DNA of 64,000 nucleotides from Gloeocapsopsis dulcis (GCF_032163395.1 NZ_CP119968.1:2444001-2508000), one strand, 5' to 3'; positions 43,569-53,053 are shown, counted from the first letter of the stretch. Notes: a model not told the origin generated them from the sequence alone. Numbers and translations: made by a program.

Positions 43569-44987
43569 GTGAGTTTTACGATTCAAAATGTTTTAATTCC
43601 TGTTGATGGTGGTTATAAAACTGTAGATGTGCAAATAGAAGGCGATCGCATCATAAAAATTGCTCCTGGTTTGGATGTTATTGGTACAGTTGTTGATGGT
43701 AATAACAAGTTACTACTACCTGGTTTCGTAAATGCTCATACGCATTCTTCGGAAATGTGGCAGCGAGGTTTGATTCCGCCTGTACCGTTGGAGTTGTGGA
43801 TTGCGGAACTTTATGATTTTGCACCTCTCGATCCTGAACAAGTTTACTTAAGTGCATTAGGAACCGCAGTGGAAACACTGCTATCGGGTGGAACGAGTGT
43901 TGTCGATCACTTAGTCTTGATTCCTGGAAAAGAAATTGACACGATCGCTGCTGCGGTTAAAGCATACCAAGAAATCGGAATTCGGGCATTTATTGGTCCA
44001 TTAATTCAAGATGAGGCTTTAGCAAGTGGAATTCCTAATGGTGAAGTGCAGCGCGAGTCTATACCTTATTTTCGCTCGACTGAAGCAACGCTGGAATTGA
44101 TGCAAGAAGCTGTAACACAGTTTCATCATCCTGAAGCAGGCGTGCATATTTTAGTTGCACCGACAGGAATTCAACTCTGTTCGGATGCGCTGTTTGCTGG
44201 ATGTATTGAATTAAGCGATCGCCACAATCTTTGTCGTCACGCACATTTGTTAGAAACGAAAGCACAAAAGCATCTGGCACAAGAAAAGTATGGTTGTAGT
44301 GCTGTCGAACATCTTAAGCGCATTGGCTATTTAAGCGATCGCACCTCATTAGCGCATTGTGTCTGGTTAAGTGACGCAGATATCGCAACTTTGGCAGACA
44401 CACAATCTACCGTCGTGCATAATCCTTTGAGTAACTTGCGTTTAGGTAGTGGAATTGCGCCTATTTTGAAGTATCATCAAGCCGGAGTCAATGTCAGTTT
44501 TGGTTGCGATGGTGCTGCAAGTAACGACTCACAAGATCTCCTCGAAGCAATTAAAATTGGCTCGATGCTGCACAATATCACTGACTTCGACTACCGCCAC
44601 TGGATTACTCCGCGTCAATCTGTAGAAATGGCTTCGTTTGGTGGTGCTAAGGGATTAAATATGGCTGAGGAGTTAGGAACTTTAACAGAAAGGAAAAAAG
44701 CAGATGTAGTACTGTATGACCTCACCAGCTTATCACTGCTACCGCGTACCGATCCCATTGGTTTACTTATCCTCGGTCGTCCTACCCAAGCTGTTAATAG
44801 TGTTTGGGTAAATGGTAAGCAAATCGTTGCTAACGGCGAAGTTGCAACAGTTAATGTTGATGAATTGCGACACAATTTATTTGAACGTAGTCAGTGGGAT
44901 TTCAACCGTCAATCAAAAACCGTAGGTGAGATTGAAGCACACTACCGCGAAGTCATGGGCTTAGGATTAGCCAAAGAATATTCATAA
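43569..44987 (+). CDS. Amidohydrolase family deaminase/hydrolase (ATZ/TRZ type)
   Basis: This 472-residue metal-dependent hydrolase has the family's metal ligands: NAHTHS near residue 56, AHLLET near 221, SLAHCVWL near 257 and GCDGAASND near 313. This pattern is that of the ATZ/TRZ and SsnA-like branch, which deaminates or hydrolyses purines, triazines, methylthioadenosine and similar compounds. It starts at GTG 43569. It is bracketed by inverted IS1 copies, but downstream of the second copy lie a cysteine hydrolase, cupin and CocE gene that may have formed one catabolic operon with it. Substrate unknown. Confidence 0.85.
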   Translation: MSFTIQNVLIPVDGGYKTVDVQIEGDRIIKIAPGLDVIGTVVDGNNKLLLPGFVNAHTHSSEMWQRGLIPPVPLELWIAELYDFAPLDPEQVYLSALGTAVETLLSGGTSVVDHLVLIPGKEIDTIAAAVKAYQEIGIRAFIGPLIQDEALASGIPNGEVQRESIPYFRSTEATLELMQEAVTQFHHPEAGVHILVAPTGIQLCSDALFAGCIELSDRHNLCRHAHLLETKAQKHLAQEKYGCSAVEHLKRIGYLSDRTSLAHCVWLSDADIATLADTQSTVVHNPLSNLRLGSGIAPILKYHQAGVNVSFGCDGAASNDSQDLLEAIKIGSMLHNITDFDYRHWITPRQSVEMASFGGAKGLNMAEELGTLTERKKADVVLYDLTSLSLLPRTDPIGLLILGRPTQAVNSVWVNGKQIVANGEVATVNVDELRHNLFERSQWDFNRQSKTVGEIEAHYREVMGLGLAKEYS

Positions 44988-45018
44988 CCTCCTGTCTTTT
45001 CCTCTTAACGGCAAAATG

Positions 45019-45789
45019 GGTAGTGCTCAAGATGTAATGATGGAGAAGTAGAACTCTTGCTGATTTTTTTCTCTCATGCCTGCCTGCCCCATTTGTGCAT
45101 CTTCTCAAACAGTCAAAAATGGTCGAATTCACAACGGTAAACAACGGTTCAAATGTCATGAATGCGGTCGGCAATTCGTAGAACATCCCCAAAAGAAGGT
45201 GATAGACCAAAACACACGGGAGTGGATTGACCGATTGCTGTTGGAGCGGATTTCCTTGCTGGAATTGCTCGTGTAGCGCAGGTGTCTGAGCAATGGCTGC
45301 AAAGCTACGTTAATCAGAAATATGCTCAGGTGCCTCGGCAAGTGCAGGTGACACCCAAAAAAGGGGTGCTAACGATTCAGTGTGATGAGTTGTGGTCATT
45401 TGTAGACCACAAAGGCAACAAACAATGGGTTTGGTTAGCTCTGGATGCAGACACGCGTGAAATTGTTGGCGTTTACATTGGTACACGAGACGAAACGGCA
45501 GCTCGTCAATTGTGGAATTCTTTGCCCCCAGTCTACCGTCAATGTGCAGTTGCTTACACCGATTTTTGGGCAGCCTACGCAGCAGTTTTACCGAATAAGC
45601 GGCATCGTGCAGTCGGCAAAGAGACGGGCAAGACCAGTTATGTTGAGCGCTTCAACAACACGCTCAGGCAACGGGTGTCTCGATTGGTGCGAAAAACCTT
45701 GTCCTTTTCTAGGTCATTGGAGAATCATATTGGGGCTATTTGGTATTTTGTGCATTACTACAATGCATCATTACTTGTTTAGCACTACC
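45019..45789 (+). mobile_element. IS1-family insertion sequence, copy 3 (1-bp deletion)
   Basis: This 771-bp copy is in the same orientation as copy 1. One C is missing from a CCC run near 45253, which breaks the transposase frame. Terminal inverted repeats are intact. The flanking octamers (GCAAAATG and AAATCAAC) do not match, so the target duplication is lost, as for copy 2. It separates the amidohydrolase gene from the cysteine hydrolase gene and may have split an operon. Confidence 0.93.
45076..45782 (+). pseudogene. IS1 transposase with 1-bp deletion
   Basis: The frame matches the intact transposase for about 60 residues (to RISLLELLV in the shifted end), then stops at 45276. The remainder, 45282-45782, is open in the next frame and encodes the rest of the HTH and the whole catalytic part. 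The defect is a single base lost from a CCC run. Without the zinc-binding N-terminus the second frame should be inactive. Confidence 0.9.
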
Positions 45790-45841
45790 AAATCAACTAA
45801 AATTCACCTAACACAATATAAAGAAACGAAATTTTAAAATT

Positions 45842-46618
45842 ATGAAGCGACCCCTACGAACCCTCGGAATTCCACCAAATGCTTGGGCGGTAGATCAAGC
45901 GATCGCCGATATTACTCGTCCTTCATTAGCACCTAAAATTATCACATTAAAAACCGAAACCAAAACCTTACACATCGACTTAGCCAAAACCGCAATTTTA
46001 GTTATTGATATGCAAAATGACTTTTGTCATCCCGATGGTTGGCTAGCACACATTGGTGTCGATGTTACTCCTGCCCGCAAGCCCATCAATCCGATCAACA
46101 ACCTCCTTCCAGAATTGCGCCACAACGGCGTACCAGTACTTTGGATAAATTGGGGAAACCGTCCTGATTTACTCAATATCAGTGCGAGTGTGCGCCACGT
46201 CTACAATCCTACAGGTGATGGTATTGGGCTAGGCGATCCTTTACCGAGTAATAGCGCTAGAGTATTAATGGCAGGAAGTTGGGCAGCAGATGTTGTAGAC
46301 GAACTCAAACAATTACCACAAGACATCCGTGTTGATAAGTATCGCATGAGTGGGTTTTGGGATACACCGCTTGATAGCATCCTGCGTAACTTGGGTAGAA
46401 CCACACTGTTATTTGCAGGAGTCAATGCCGATCAATGTGTTTTAGTAACCTTGCAAGATGCAAATTTTTTAGGATATGACTGTGTATTAGTAAAAGACTG
46501 TACTGCGACAACTTCTCCCGAATACTGCTGGCAAGCAACAATTTATAACGTAAAGCAGTGTTTTGGCTTTGTTACCGATTCTGAAGCTATCCTCAATGCG
46601 CTAGTAACTAGCAATTAG
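45842..46618 (+). CDS. Isochorismatase-family cysteine hydrolase
   Basis: This 258-residue protein has the cysteine-hydrolase triad: Asp in VIDMQNDFCHP near residue 57, Lys in VDKYRMSGFWDT near 160 and nucleophile Cys in GVNADQCVLVTLQDA near 200. The family includes N-carbamoylsarcosine amidohydrolase, biuret hydrolase and related amidases; a 40-residue N-terminal extension precedes the core. It is 3 bp from the cupin gene downstream and begins 52 bp after IS1 copy 3. A role in breakdown of an N-carbamoyl or amide compound is plausible. The substrate is not assigned. Confidence 0.82.
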   Translation: MKRPLRTLGIPPNAWAVDQAIADITRPSLAPKIITLKTETKTLHIDLAKTAILVIDMQNDFCHPDGWLAHIGVDVTPARKPINPINNLLPELRHNGVPVLWINWGNRPDLLNISASVRHVYNPTGDGIGLGDPLPSNSARVLMAGSWAADVVDELKQLPQDIRVDKYRMSGFWDTPLDSILRNLGRTTLLFAGVNADQCVLVTLQDANFLGYDCVLVKDCTATTSPEYCWQATIYNVKQCFGFVTDSEAILNALVTSN

Positions 46619-46621
46619 CAT

Positions 46622-47077
46622 ATGGACACATCTCGCTGCATGATCCCCATAGCCAAGTCACCTCAAGACTATCAAGCTTTTAAGATTAGTCCTAGGGATA
46701 CAAATAAATTGGCAATTGTCTTTGATACTGCTACTGCAAATATCTCGCTAACAATTTGTGTAGAAATTTTCGATGTCGGTGGCAAAACACCACCAAATCG
46801 CCATCAAATGGCAGTCGAAATGTTTTTCATTCTGTGTGGTGAAGGACGCGCTACTTGTGATGGCAAAACGGTAGCAATTCAATCGGGAGACAGCGTGTTA
46901 GTTCCTCCCACAGGAACACACATGATTGAAAATACGGGTTCGACTCGGTTGTATGCGTTGTGTATCATGGTGCCAAATGAAGACTTTGCGGAGTTAATTC
47001 GCAGTGGCACACCAGTAGAATTAGATGAGGAGGATTTAGCTGTTTTGCGTCGCTTACCAGTATCAGTATTATGTTAA
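46622..47077 (+). CDS. Cupin domain protein
   Basis: This 151-residue single-domain cupin has motif 1 spread over RHQMAVEMFFILCGEGRATCDG (about residues 60-80) and motif 2 PTGTHMIENTG near 100. A metal could be held by His/Glu residues in these motifs. It starts 3 bp after the cysteine hydrolase stop, and its end overlaps the start of the CocE-like gene by 7 bp, so all three form one operon. Cupins in such clusters often act as isomerases, dioxygenases or small binding proteins; the role here is unknown. Confidence 0.8.
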   Translation: MDTSRCMIPIAKSPQDYQAFKISPRDTNKLAIVFDTATANISLTICVEIFDVGGKTPPNRHQMAVEMFFILCGEGRATCDGKTVAIQSGDSVLVPPTGTHMIENTGSTRLYALCIMVPNEDFAELIRSGTPVELDEEDLAVLRRLPVSVLC

Positions 47078-48732
47078 CGGTGCGTCCCAAAGAAAGCGCA
47101 TCAATGCTGACTCGCGATGGAGTGCGGTTAGATGCAGATATTTACCGCCCAGACGCTGAGGGAGAATTTCCGGTATTATTAATGCGACAGCCGTATGGTA
47201 GAGCGATCGCATCTACTGTAGTCTACGCGCATCCTAGTTGGTATGCTGCGCATGGCTACATTGTCGTCATTCAAGACGTACGCGGACGGGGTACATCACA
47301 AGGTGAATTTAAGTTATTTGTCAACGAAATCAACGACGGTGAAGACGCCGTAAACTGGGTAGTCAATTTACCTGGTAGCAATGGCAAGGTGGGAATGTAT
47401 GGCTTTTCCTACCAAGGAATGACACAGCTATATGCCGCAGCAGCAAAACCTCCAGCTTTAAAAACAATTTGTCCCGCGATGATTGCCTATGACTTGTATA
47501 CCGACTGGGTTTATGAGGGTGGCGCGTTTTGTTTGCAGACAAATCTGGGTTGGGCAATTTAATTAGCGGCAGAAACTGCAAGGTTACAAGGCGATGCTGC
47601 TGCTCATCATACACTTTATGCAGCAGCTCAGAATATACCAATATACGATCCCGTTCCTAGTCTGAATGAATGTTTGCGGAAACTCGCACCGAATGCCTTT
47701 TATCATGAATGGCTCGAACATTCGCAACCTGATAGCTATTGGGAAGACATTTCACCCAAGAAATACTTGCAATACGTCGATTTACCGATGCTTCACATCG
47801 GCGGCTGGTTTGATACTTATATGCGCGGTACACTTCACCTGTACAAAGATTTTGCCGCCCGCAGTGCATATCGTCAACAGTTACTTGTAGGACCTTGGGC
47901 ACATTTACCTTGGAGTCGCAAAGTAGGCGATGTTGATTTTGGCATTGAGGCTTTAAATCCTGTTGATCGTTTGCAAGTTAGATGGTTTGATCAGTTTCTC
48001 AAAGGTATTGATCGAGGATTATTACAAGAACCACCAGTGTATTTATTTGAAATGGGTAGTAACCAATGGTGCAAGTTTGACGGCTGGCATCAGCAGATAC
48101 ATAAGTCCTATTATTTGTCAAGCAGTGGGCTAGCAAGTGTCCGCGAAGATGAAGGCAAGCTAACCACAACTTATCCAGAATTGTGTCCATCAGATGTCTT
48201 AGTTCATGACCCCTGGCGACCCGTTCCTGCGTTAGGAGGTCATACCGCATTACCCGCAGGATCGTTTGAGCGATCGCATATTGACCGTCGTTCTGATGTT
48301 TTAACTTATACAACAGCACCACTAGAAACCGAGCTACATTTTGCGGGAGATGTTGCGGTGGAAGTTTGGTGTAGTGCCGATACTCCCCATCATGACTTGT
48401 GTGCAGTGCTTTCTGAAGTTTATACTGATGGTAAAGTTTATAACTTAACGCAAGGTTATTTGCATGTAAATGGCATGCGATCGCCTTTACGGGTTGACTT
48501 GCAACCGACGTGTGTCAGAATCACCAAAGGGAACGCCCTTCGCTTAAGTTTGAGTGCAGCGTGTTTTCCAGCATATCCGATTAATCCTGGTACAGGTTCA
48601 CCAATGGGTAGTACGCGCCTGATGGATTCGCAGATTGTCACTTTGACAGTTCATTGTGGAGGCGATCGCCCTTCGCAAGTCTTGTTACCCGTTGTTGCAC
48701 CATCTCAACGAGTTTTGAATTTTGAGTTTTGA
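47071..48732 (+). pseudogene. CocE/NonD-family serine hydrolase with in-frame stop
   Basis: The frame from ATG at 47071 encodes the N-terminal alpha/beta hydrolase part of the CocE/X-Pro dipeptidyl-peptidase family. It has LDADIYRPD, PVLLMRQPYGR and the nucleophile elbow GMYGFSYQGMTQ near residue 113. It stops with TAA at 47560. The same frame continues directly with family sequence (LAAETARLQGD to the C-terminal jelly-roll domain) to 48732. A single change of CAA (Gln) to TAA would explain it. An open frame beginning at TTG 47674 is part of this remainder. Total length would be 553 codons, normal for the family. A sequencing error cannot be excluded. Confidence 0.88.
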
Positions 48733-48745
48733 GTTTTGAGTTGAA
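48712..48745. repeat. Tandem TTTTGAG heptamer repeats
   Basis: About four copies of the unit TTTTGAG (with small variation) run across the end of the CocE-like frame and just beyond its stop. A similar tract occurs at 55198-55225. These are typical short tandem repeats of cyanobacterial intergenic DNA. Confidence 0.7.
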
Positions 48746-48898
48746 GATGTTTTTATCTTACAACTGAGGTTGCAAATAAGTAATAGATATTTCCGCCCCT
48801 TTCCCACACTAACTTTAGAGAGAACAAATTTTTTCCTTATCCCCAACCTCCGACTACATTCATAGGTAATAATTACAAATTACCAATTGCGAATTATC

Positions 48899-49252
48899 AT
48901 GAACCTTATTTTACATATCACGCAACGCACCCAATGGGAAACTGCACAAAGATCCCAAGTTTATCGTGGTGATACGCTAGAATCTGAAGGCTTTATTCAC
49001 TGTTCAACTCCACAACAAGTTATCAACGTAGCAAATACTCGCTTTTGGAATCAACAGGGATTAGTATTACTTTGTATTGATTCAGATAAAGTTCAAGCAG
49101 AAATTCGCTACGAAGGAATACAACAAGATGAGTTATTTCCTCATATCTATGGTTCTTTAAACCTTGATGCTGTATTTCAAGTACTTAATTTTCAGCCTAA
49201 TCAAGATGGGACTTTTGCCTTTCCCCAAGAAATTATCAGTTTTATGTCTTAA
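48899..49252 (+). CDS. DUF952 family protein
   Basis: This 117-residue protein starts LILHITQRTQWE and contains GFIHCSTPQQV near residue 33 and FPHIYGSLNLDAV near 80. These are the conserved blocks of the DUF952 family, which has an ADP-ribosyl-transferase-like small fold. ATG at 48899 is preferred over an earlier in-frame codon at 48887. It is cytoplasmic, with no signal peptide. It seems to be transcribed alone. Function unknown. Confidence 0.85.
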   Translation: MNLILHITQRTQWETAQRSQVYRGDTLESEGFIHCSTPQQVINVANTRFWNQQGLVLLCIDSDKVQAEIRYEGIQQDELFPHIYGSLNLDAVFQVLNFQPNQDGTFAFPQEIISFMS

Positions 49253-49260
49253 TAACCCTC

Positions 49261-49320
49261 TCTTTATCTCTTTCCTTTGTGTCCTACTCTGCGGGAAGGC
49301 TACGCCTATGTAGTTTATTG
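49261..49320. repeat. Cyanobacterial extragenic repeat fragment
   Basis: The stretch with TTCCTTTGTGTCC and GCGGGAAGGCTACGCC resembles repeats scattered through cyanobacterial intergenic DNA. A related piece (ACTAAGGACACAAAG) lies at 43442-43456 upstream of the amidohydrolase gene. No function is assigned. Confidence 0.4.
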
Positions 49321-49359
49321 TAAAAGAGATATTACATACAACGCAAATAGGGTTGCTAT

Positions 49360-50037
49360 ATGCAATTAGTAATCTTTGATGTTGATGGCACGCTTACCGA
49401 TACCAATAAAGTTGATGCTGATTGCTTTGTGCGTGCCTTTTATGAAGAATTTAGTATATTTTATATAAATCAAAACTGGCAGGAATATACGCATAGTACA
49501 GACGCTGGAATCACTCAACAAATCTTTCAAAAGAATCTAGGACGTCTTCCAGCTAAAGAAGAACTATTTAGACTAAAAAAACGTTTTATCTATTTACTTC
49601 ATCAAGCAGCACAAAATCAAAATTTATTCAATGCAATATTAGGTGCAACAAGTGTAATCAGCAAGTTACAGCAACTTGACTATTGTATTGCTATTGCAAC
49701 TGGAGGTTGGCAGGATTCAGCAATATTTAAGCTACAAAAAGCTGGTATAAATGCTATCAATGTTCCGATAGCTTCAGCTGATGATAGCCTCTCAAGAGAA
49801 GACATCATAGAAACAGTCATTTTAAGAGCAAAAAAGTGGTATAAGACAGATATTTTTCAAAAAGCTGTGTTTATTGGTGATGGACTTTGGGATGTAAAAG
49901 CAGCAGCTAATCTAAAGATCCCCTTTATTGGTGTTGGTAATGCTTTAGTAAATCATGGTGTTCAACATACCATTAATGACTTTAGTAACTATAAAAAACT
50001 TCAGCAACTATTGATAGAAGCAAAACCTTCTAAGTAA
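49360..50037 (+). CDS. HAD-family hydrolase
   Basis: This 225-residue haloacid-dehalogenase fold protein has motif I DVDGTLTDTNK near residue 7 with the catalytic Asp pair. Motif II lies in IATGGW near 115, and motif IV in FIGDGLWDVKAA near 172 holds the metal-binding Asp residues. A helical cap lies between motifs I and II, as in phosphoglycolate phosphatase-like enzymes. A diverged copy of its 3' end and downstream spacer is found 3.4 kb away at 53418, indicating an old duplication. The substrate is an unknown phosphate ester. Confidence 0.85.
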   Translation: MQLVIFDVDGTLTDTNKVDADCFVRAFYEEFSIFYINQNWQEYTHSTDAGITQQIFQKNLGRLPAKEELFRLKKRFIYLLHQAAQNQNLFNAILGATSVISKLQQLDYCIAIATGGWQDSAIFKLQKAGINAINVPIASADDSLSREDIIETVILRAKKWYKTDIFQKAVFIGDGLWDVKAAANLKIPFIGVGNALVNHGVQHTINDFSNYKKLQQLLIEAKPSK

Positions 50038-50090
50038 TCTTTTTAAATAGCTGGCAATATTTATCAACAAAGTATTTATATAAATCAAGC
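49972..50090 (+). repeat. Imperfect direct repeat, copy 1 (3' end of the HAD gene)
   Basis: This segment spans the last 20 codons of the HAD gene and about 50 bp beyond. It is repeated with point differences and small gaps at 53418-53535. Shared blocks include GACTTTAGTAACTATAAAAAA and AATAGCTGGCAATATTTATC, each over 20 positions when extended. The two copies bracket the whole decayed RTX region. Confidence 0.75.
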
Positions 50091-50115
50091 TCAAACTGTA
50101 AGTTGAACGAAGTAA

Positions 50116-50265
50116 CTAGGTACTTCTAATGTTGACTTCTCCACAGATTTAGTAACAGCTAGCAATAGCAATGTCTATATTTCCGGCTACACAGATGGTT
50201 TTTTGGGAAGACTTCATCAGAGAACAATTGATACCTGGGTAGTTAAGTATTCTCAATTAAACTAA
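50116..50265 (+). pseudogene. C-terminal remnant of an SBBP beta-propeller repeat protein
   Basis: Forty-nine codons without a start encode DLVTASNSNVYISGYTDGFLG, then TIDTWVVKYSQLN and a stop. The pattern N-x-YI-GYT-G...D-WV-KY is that of SBBP repeats found in large secreted beta-propeller proteins, often next to RTX modules. It is bounded by a stop codon upstream. The remainder of the gene is absent, so it is a decayed fragment. Confidence 0.6.
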
Positions 50266-50807
50266 GAGCAATTAAATTGAGGGATAGTGTGAAATTATTT
50301 GATCGCTATCCCCTCTTACTACCGTTACAAGTAACTCTATTTGTTAAAACATTATAAATAAATATTACAAAGAATCAATAGCTTGCATAAAAGGTGAATG
50401 AAATTCTGAAATAACTTTGATGAGAACAAAACTATAGCTTCTGGATTTGGAAAGCAGAAGATAAAGCTCAAGTGCAATAAACGTGAAAAACGCTTTCACA
50501 CTCAACGATTTAAAGGGTAAATAATGGCACCATATACGGTACATCAGGGAACGATACTTTAACAGGAACAGCACTTGCTGATTCGTTATTCGGGTTGGGT
50601 GGCAACGATATTTTACGTGGGTTAGCAGGCAGAGATCGCCTTGAGGGTGGAAGTGGTAATGATACGCTCGATGGTGGAGTTGGCATTGATACGCTAGTTG
50701 GAGGAACTGGCAACGATCGCTACATTGTTGACAACACAGGTGACATAGTTACGGAGGCTGCAAATGCAGGAATAGATACTGTTGTGTCTTCTGTCAGCTA
50801 TACACTA

Positions 50808-52020
50808 GTGGTTTGTCAAGCTTTAATTGAGGGGTAGAGTCGATGCAGTTTGACCCGTGCATCGGCGGTGTTGAAGCGCCAATTAATCCAAGTCTGCTCA
50901 TGATTGCGTTGCTCTTGCCAGGCAGCTACCTCAGTTTGCAACACGGCAAACTCTGGAATACGTCGATTCAAGCATTGACGTGCCAAAATGCTCAATTCTA
51001 TCTCTGCCATATTCAGCCAACTGCCATGCTTAGGAGTGTGACAAAACTCTAGGCGATTGAGAATACGCCGTGCCTCAGCAGGCTCAAACGCTTTGTACAA
51101 GGAGGAGGGAGAATGGGTATTAAGATTATCTTGCACCACTGTAATCAACAAGGCATCAGGATAATGGATATCTACTAAATCCCTGAGCAGATAAGCATAA
51201 TCCACTGCTGTTCGACGTTTAGTAACTTTTAAATGTCGCCATCCTACTATCGGTTCACAAAGTATGAATAGATTCGCTGTACCGTTGCGTTCATACTTGT
51301 AATCCTGCCGCATGGGTTGTCTTTGTTTTACGGCAACTGGTTCAACAGTTTCTTTAACAAGTTGTTTGCTGGCTTCATCGAGACAGACAACGGGAAAGTC
51401 AGGATGATAACATTGTTGATACACTTGTAGCACTGACTCCATCTGGCAAACAAACTCAGCATTTTGTTCAGGAGGAATCACCCAGCACTCCTGTCTCCAA
51501 GGCTGAAGTTCGTTTTTTTAAGTGCTTGCCTCACCGTTTCATGACTTACTGACTCGACATAACCCAATTGCACCATTTGGTCCGCTAGTAGCCGCATTGT
51601 CCATCGGGCGCGACCGTTTGGAGCATCACTGCACACTAACGCAACTAAATGTGCTTCTTGTTCGCCATTTAAGCAGCGTTGCTTGCGGCCTCCACCTGGT
51701 TGCCGCACCAAGGAAGCTTTTAGACCGAACTCAACAAAGCGACGGCGCACCCGCTCTACCGTTGTCACTCCTACATCCAATGCTGCTGCTATGTCCTTGT
51801 CATGCCAACTACCCCCTCGCTGATTGCTATCTGCTTTGAGTAGGATACGAGCGCGGGTGATCTGGTCAGCAGCATGTCGTCCTGTGGTGCTGAACTGCTC
51901 AAGTTCAGCACGTTCTTCAACACTCAGGTCAACGATGTATTTCTTTACCATTGCAACTGCGGGAAATGCGTCATTCTTCATTTTACCCGCTTACCCATTA
52001 GTTATTCCCTGACAAAACAC
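50808..52020 (-). mobile_element. IS630-family insertion sequence
   Basis: This 1213-bp element has terminal inverted repeats GTGGTTTGTCA at the left and, read inward from the right, GTGTTTTGTCA. It is flanked by a duplicated TA (50806-50807 and 52021-52022), the hallmark of IS630/Tc1-mariner insertion. It carries two overlapping transposase frames on the minus strand. It inserted into the RTX pseudogene. Confidence 0.93.
50816..51951 (-). CDS. IS630-family transposase made by -1 frameshift
   Basis: Frame A (51478-51951, start ATG at 51951) encodes the N-terminal HTH domain of IS630 transposases ([21 protein letters not shown]). Frame B (50816-51481) encodes the DDE domain ([22 protein letters not shown] and [15 protein letters not shown]), including all three acidic residues. 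The frames join at an A7C run (about 51513-51519 on the plus strand): slippage by -1 changes KKTNFSLGD to [19 protein letters not shown], which restores the family sequence. The recoding signal is intact, so the element may be mobile. Confidence 0.88.
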
Positions 52021-53053
52021 TAGGTAATAACCTGGAAAACCTGACTCTCACAGGTAAAAGCAATATTAATGGCACAGGCAACGCGCTGAATAACTACATT
52101 GCTGGCAATGTTGGTAGCGATATCCTCTATGGTGGGGACGGTAACGATACCTTAGTTGCTGGTATTGGTAATTCTTATGACAATCCCGATCCCTTCTTTG
52201 ATATTTACGCTAGTTATTCAGGCAACAATTACCTTGACGGTGGAAATGGCAACGATACTTTGAAAGGAGGAGTTGGTAATGATACCCTATTTGGCAGGAA
52301 CGGCAACGACAACTTAGTTGCTGGTATTTTTGAAGACACAGGACCGGGCTATGTTTCCGATAATTCGGGCAACAATTACTTAATGGTAGGGCTGGCAACG
52401 ATACGCTAAAAGGAGGAGTTCGTAATGACACCCTGTTTGGCGGTGCTGGTTCTGACTTGCTTGTTTCTGTTGTTGGTAAAACTAGAACTAACGCAGAATT
52501 TTTCGAAAAATCTGGCAATGATTACCTCAATGGTGGGGCTGGCAACGATACCTTGCAAGGAGGAGTTGGTAGCGATACTCTCATTGGCGGTGACGGATTT
52601 GACTCTCTTGTTGCTGGTGTCGGGAAGCGATCAGGCTATTCCGACAACGGTGAAGGGGTGGAATGGGTGGAAACTTTCTTTTCTGGTAACAATTACCTCA
52701 ATGGTGGGGCTGGCAACGATACGTTAGTTGGAGCACTGAATAACGATACCCTGATTGGTGGAAGTGGTGATGACCGTTTAACAGGCAAAGGTGGTAACGA
52801 CGTGCTTACTGGTGGCACAGGTGCTGATACTTTTATATTTTTGTCTCCGTCAGAAGGACGGGATACGATTAAAGACTTCTCTGTTGGGCAAGGGGATAAA
52901 ATAGAAGTCTCGGCTGCTGGCTTTGGTGTTTCCGTAGGTGATACTAGCAAGTTCTCTTTCAGCAACAATACGTTGTTCTTTAATACAACAGCTTTAGCAA
53001 GCCTCCAGCCAAATTCAGGGTTTAGCCCTAGTGCTGATGTCAGGATTGTCTAG

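Larger units (their letters stand above)
50524..53053 (+). pseudogene. RTX calcium-binding protein gene, multiply disrupted
   Basis: Starting at ATG 50524, this is a smaller relative of the RTX protein at 34700. One base is missing after the second codon (an ACC would restore [14 protein letters not shown]), so the true frame is offset from the ATG. An IS630 element sits at 50808-52020 and duplicates TA. Excision restores SVSYTLGNNLENLTLTG. A further base is missing near 52380, shifting the frame again before the last part (52457-53053), which keeps RTX repeats and a C-terminal DTIKDFSVGQGDKIEV module typical of type I-secreted proteins. Three independent lesions mean no full-length product. 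Confidence 0.85.

Noticed and set aside
42609-45789. Composite transposon made of two IS1 copies around the amidohydrolase gene.
   Set aside because: The outer flanks (CAAGGGCG and AAATCAAC) do not form a target duplication, so transposition of the whole unit is not supported.
47674-48732. Separate hydrolase gene starting at TTG 47674.
   Set aside because: It is in the same frame as the upstream piece, and family sequence continues without gap across the TAA, so it is the remainder of one broken gene.
50843-52012. Plus-strand frames inside the IS630 element.
   Set aside because: They are opposite-strand shadows of the transposase.
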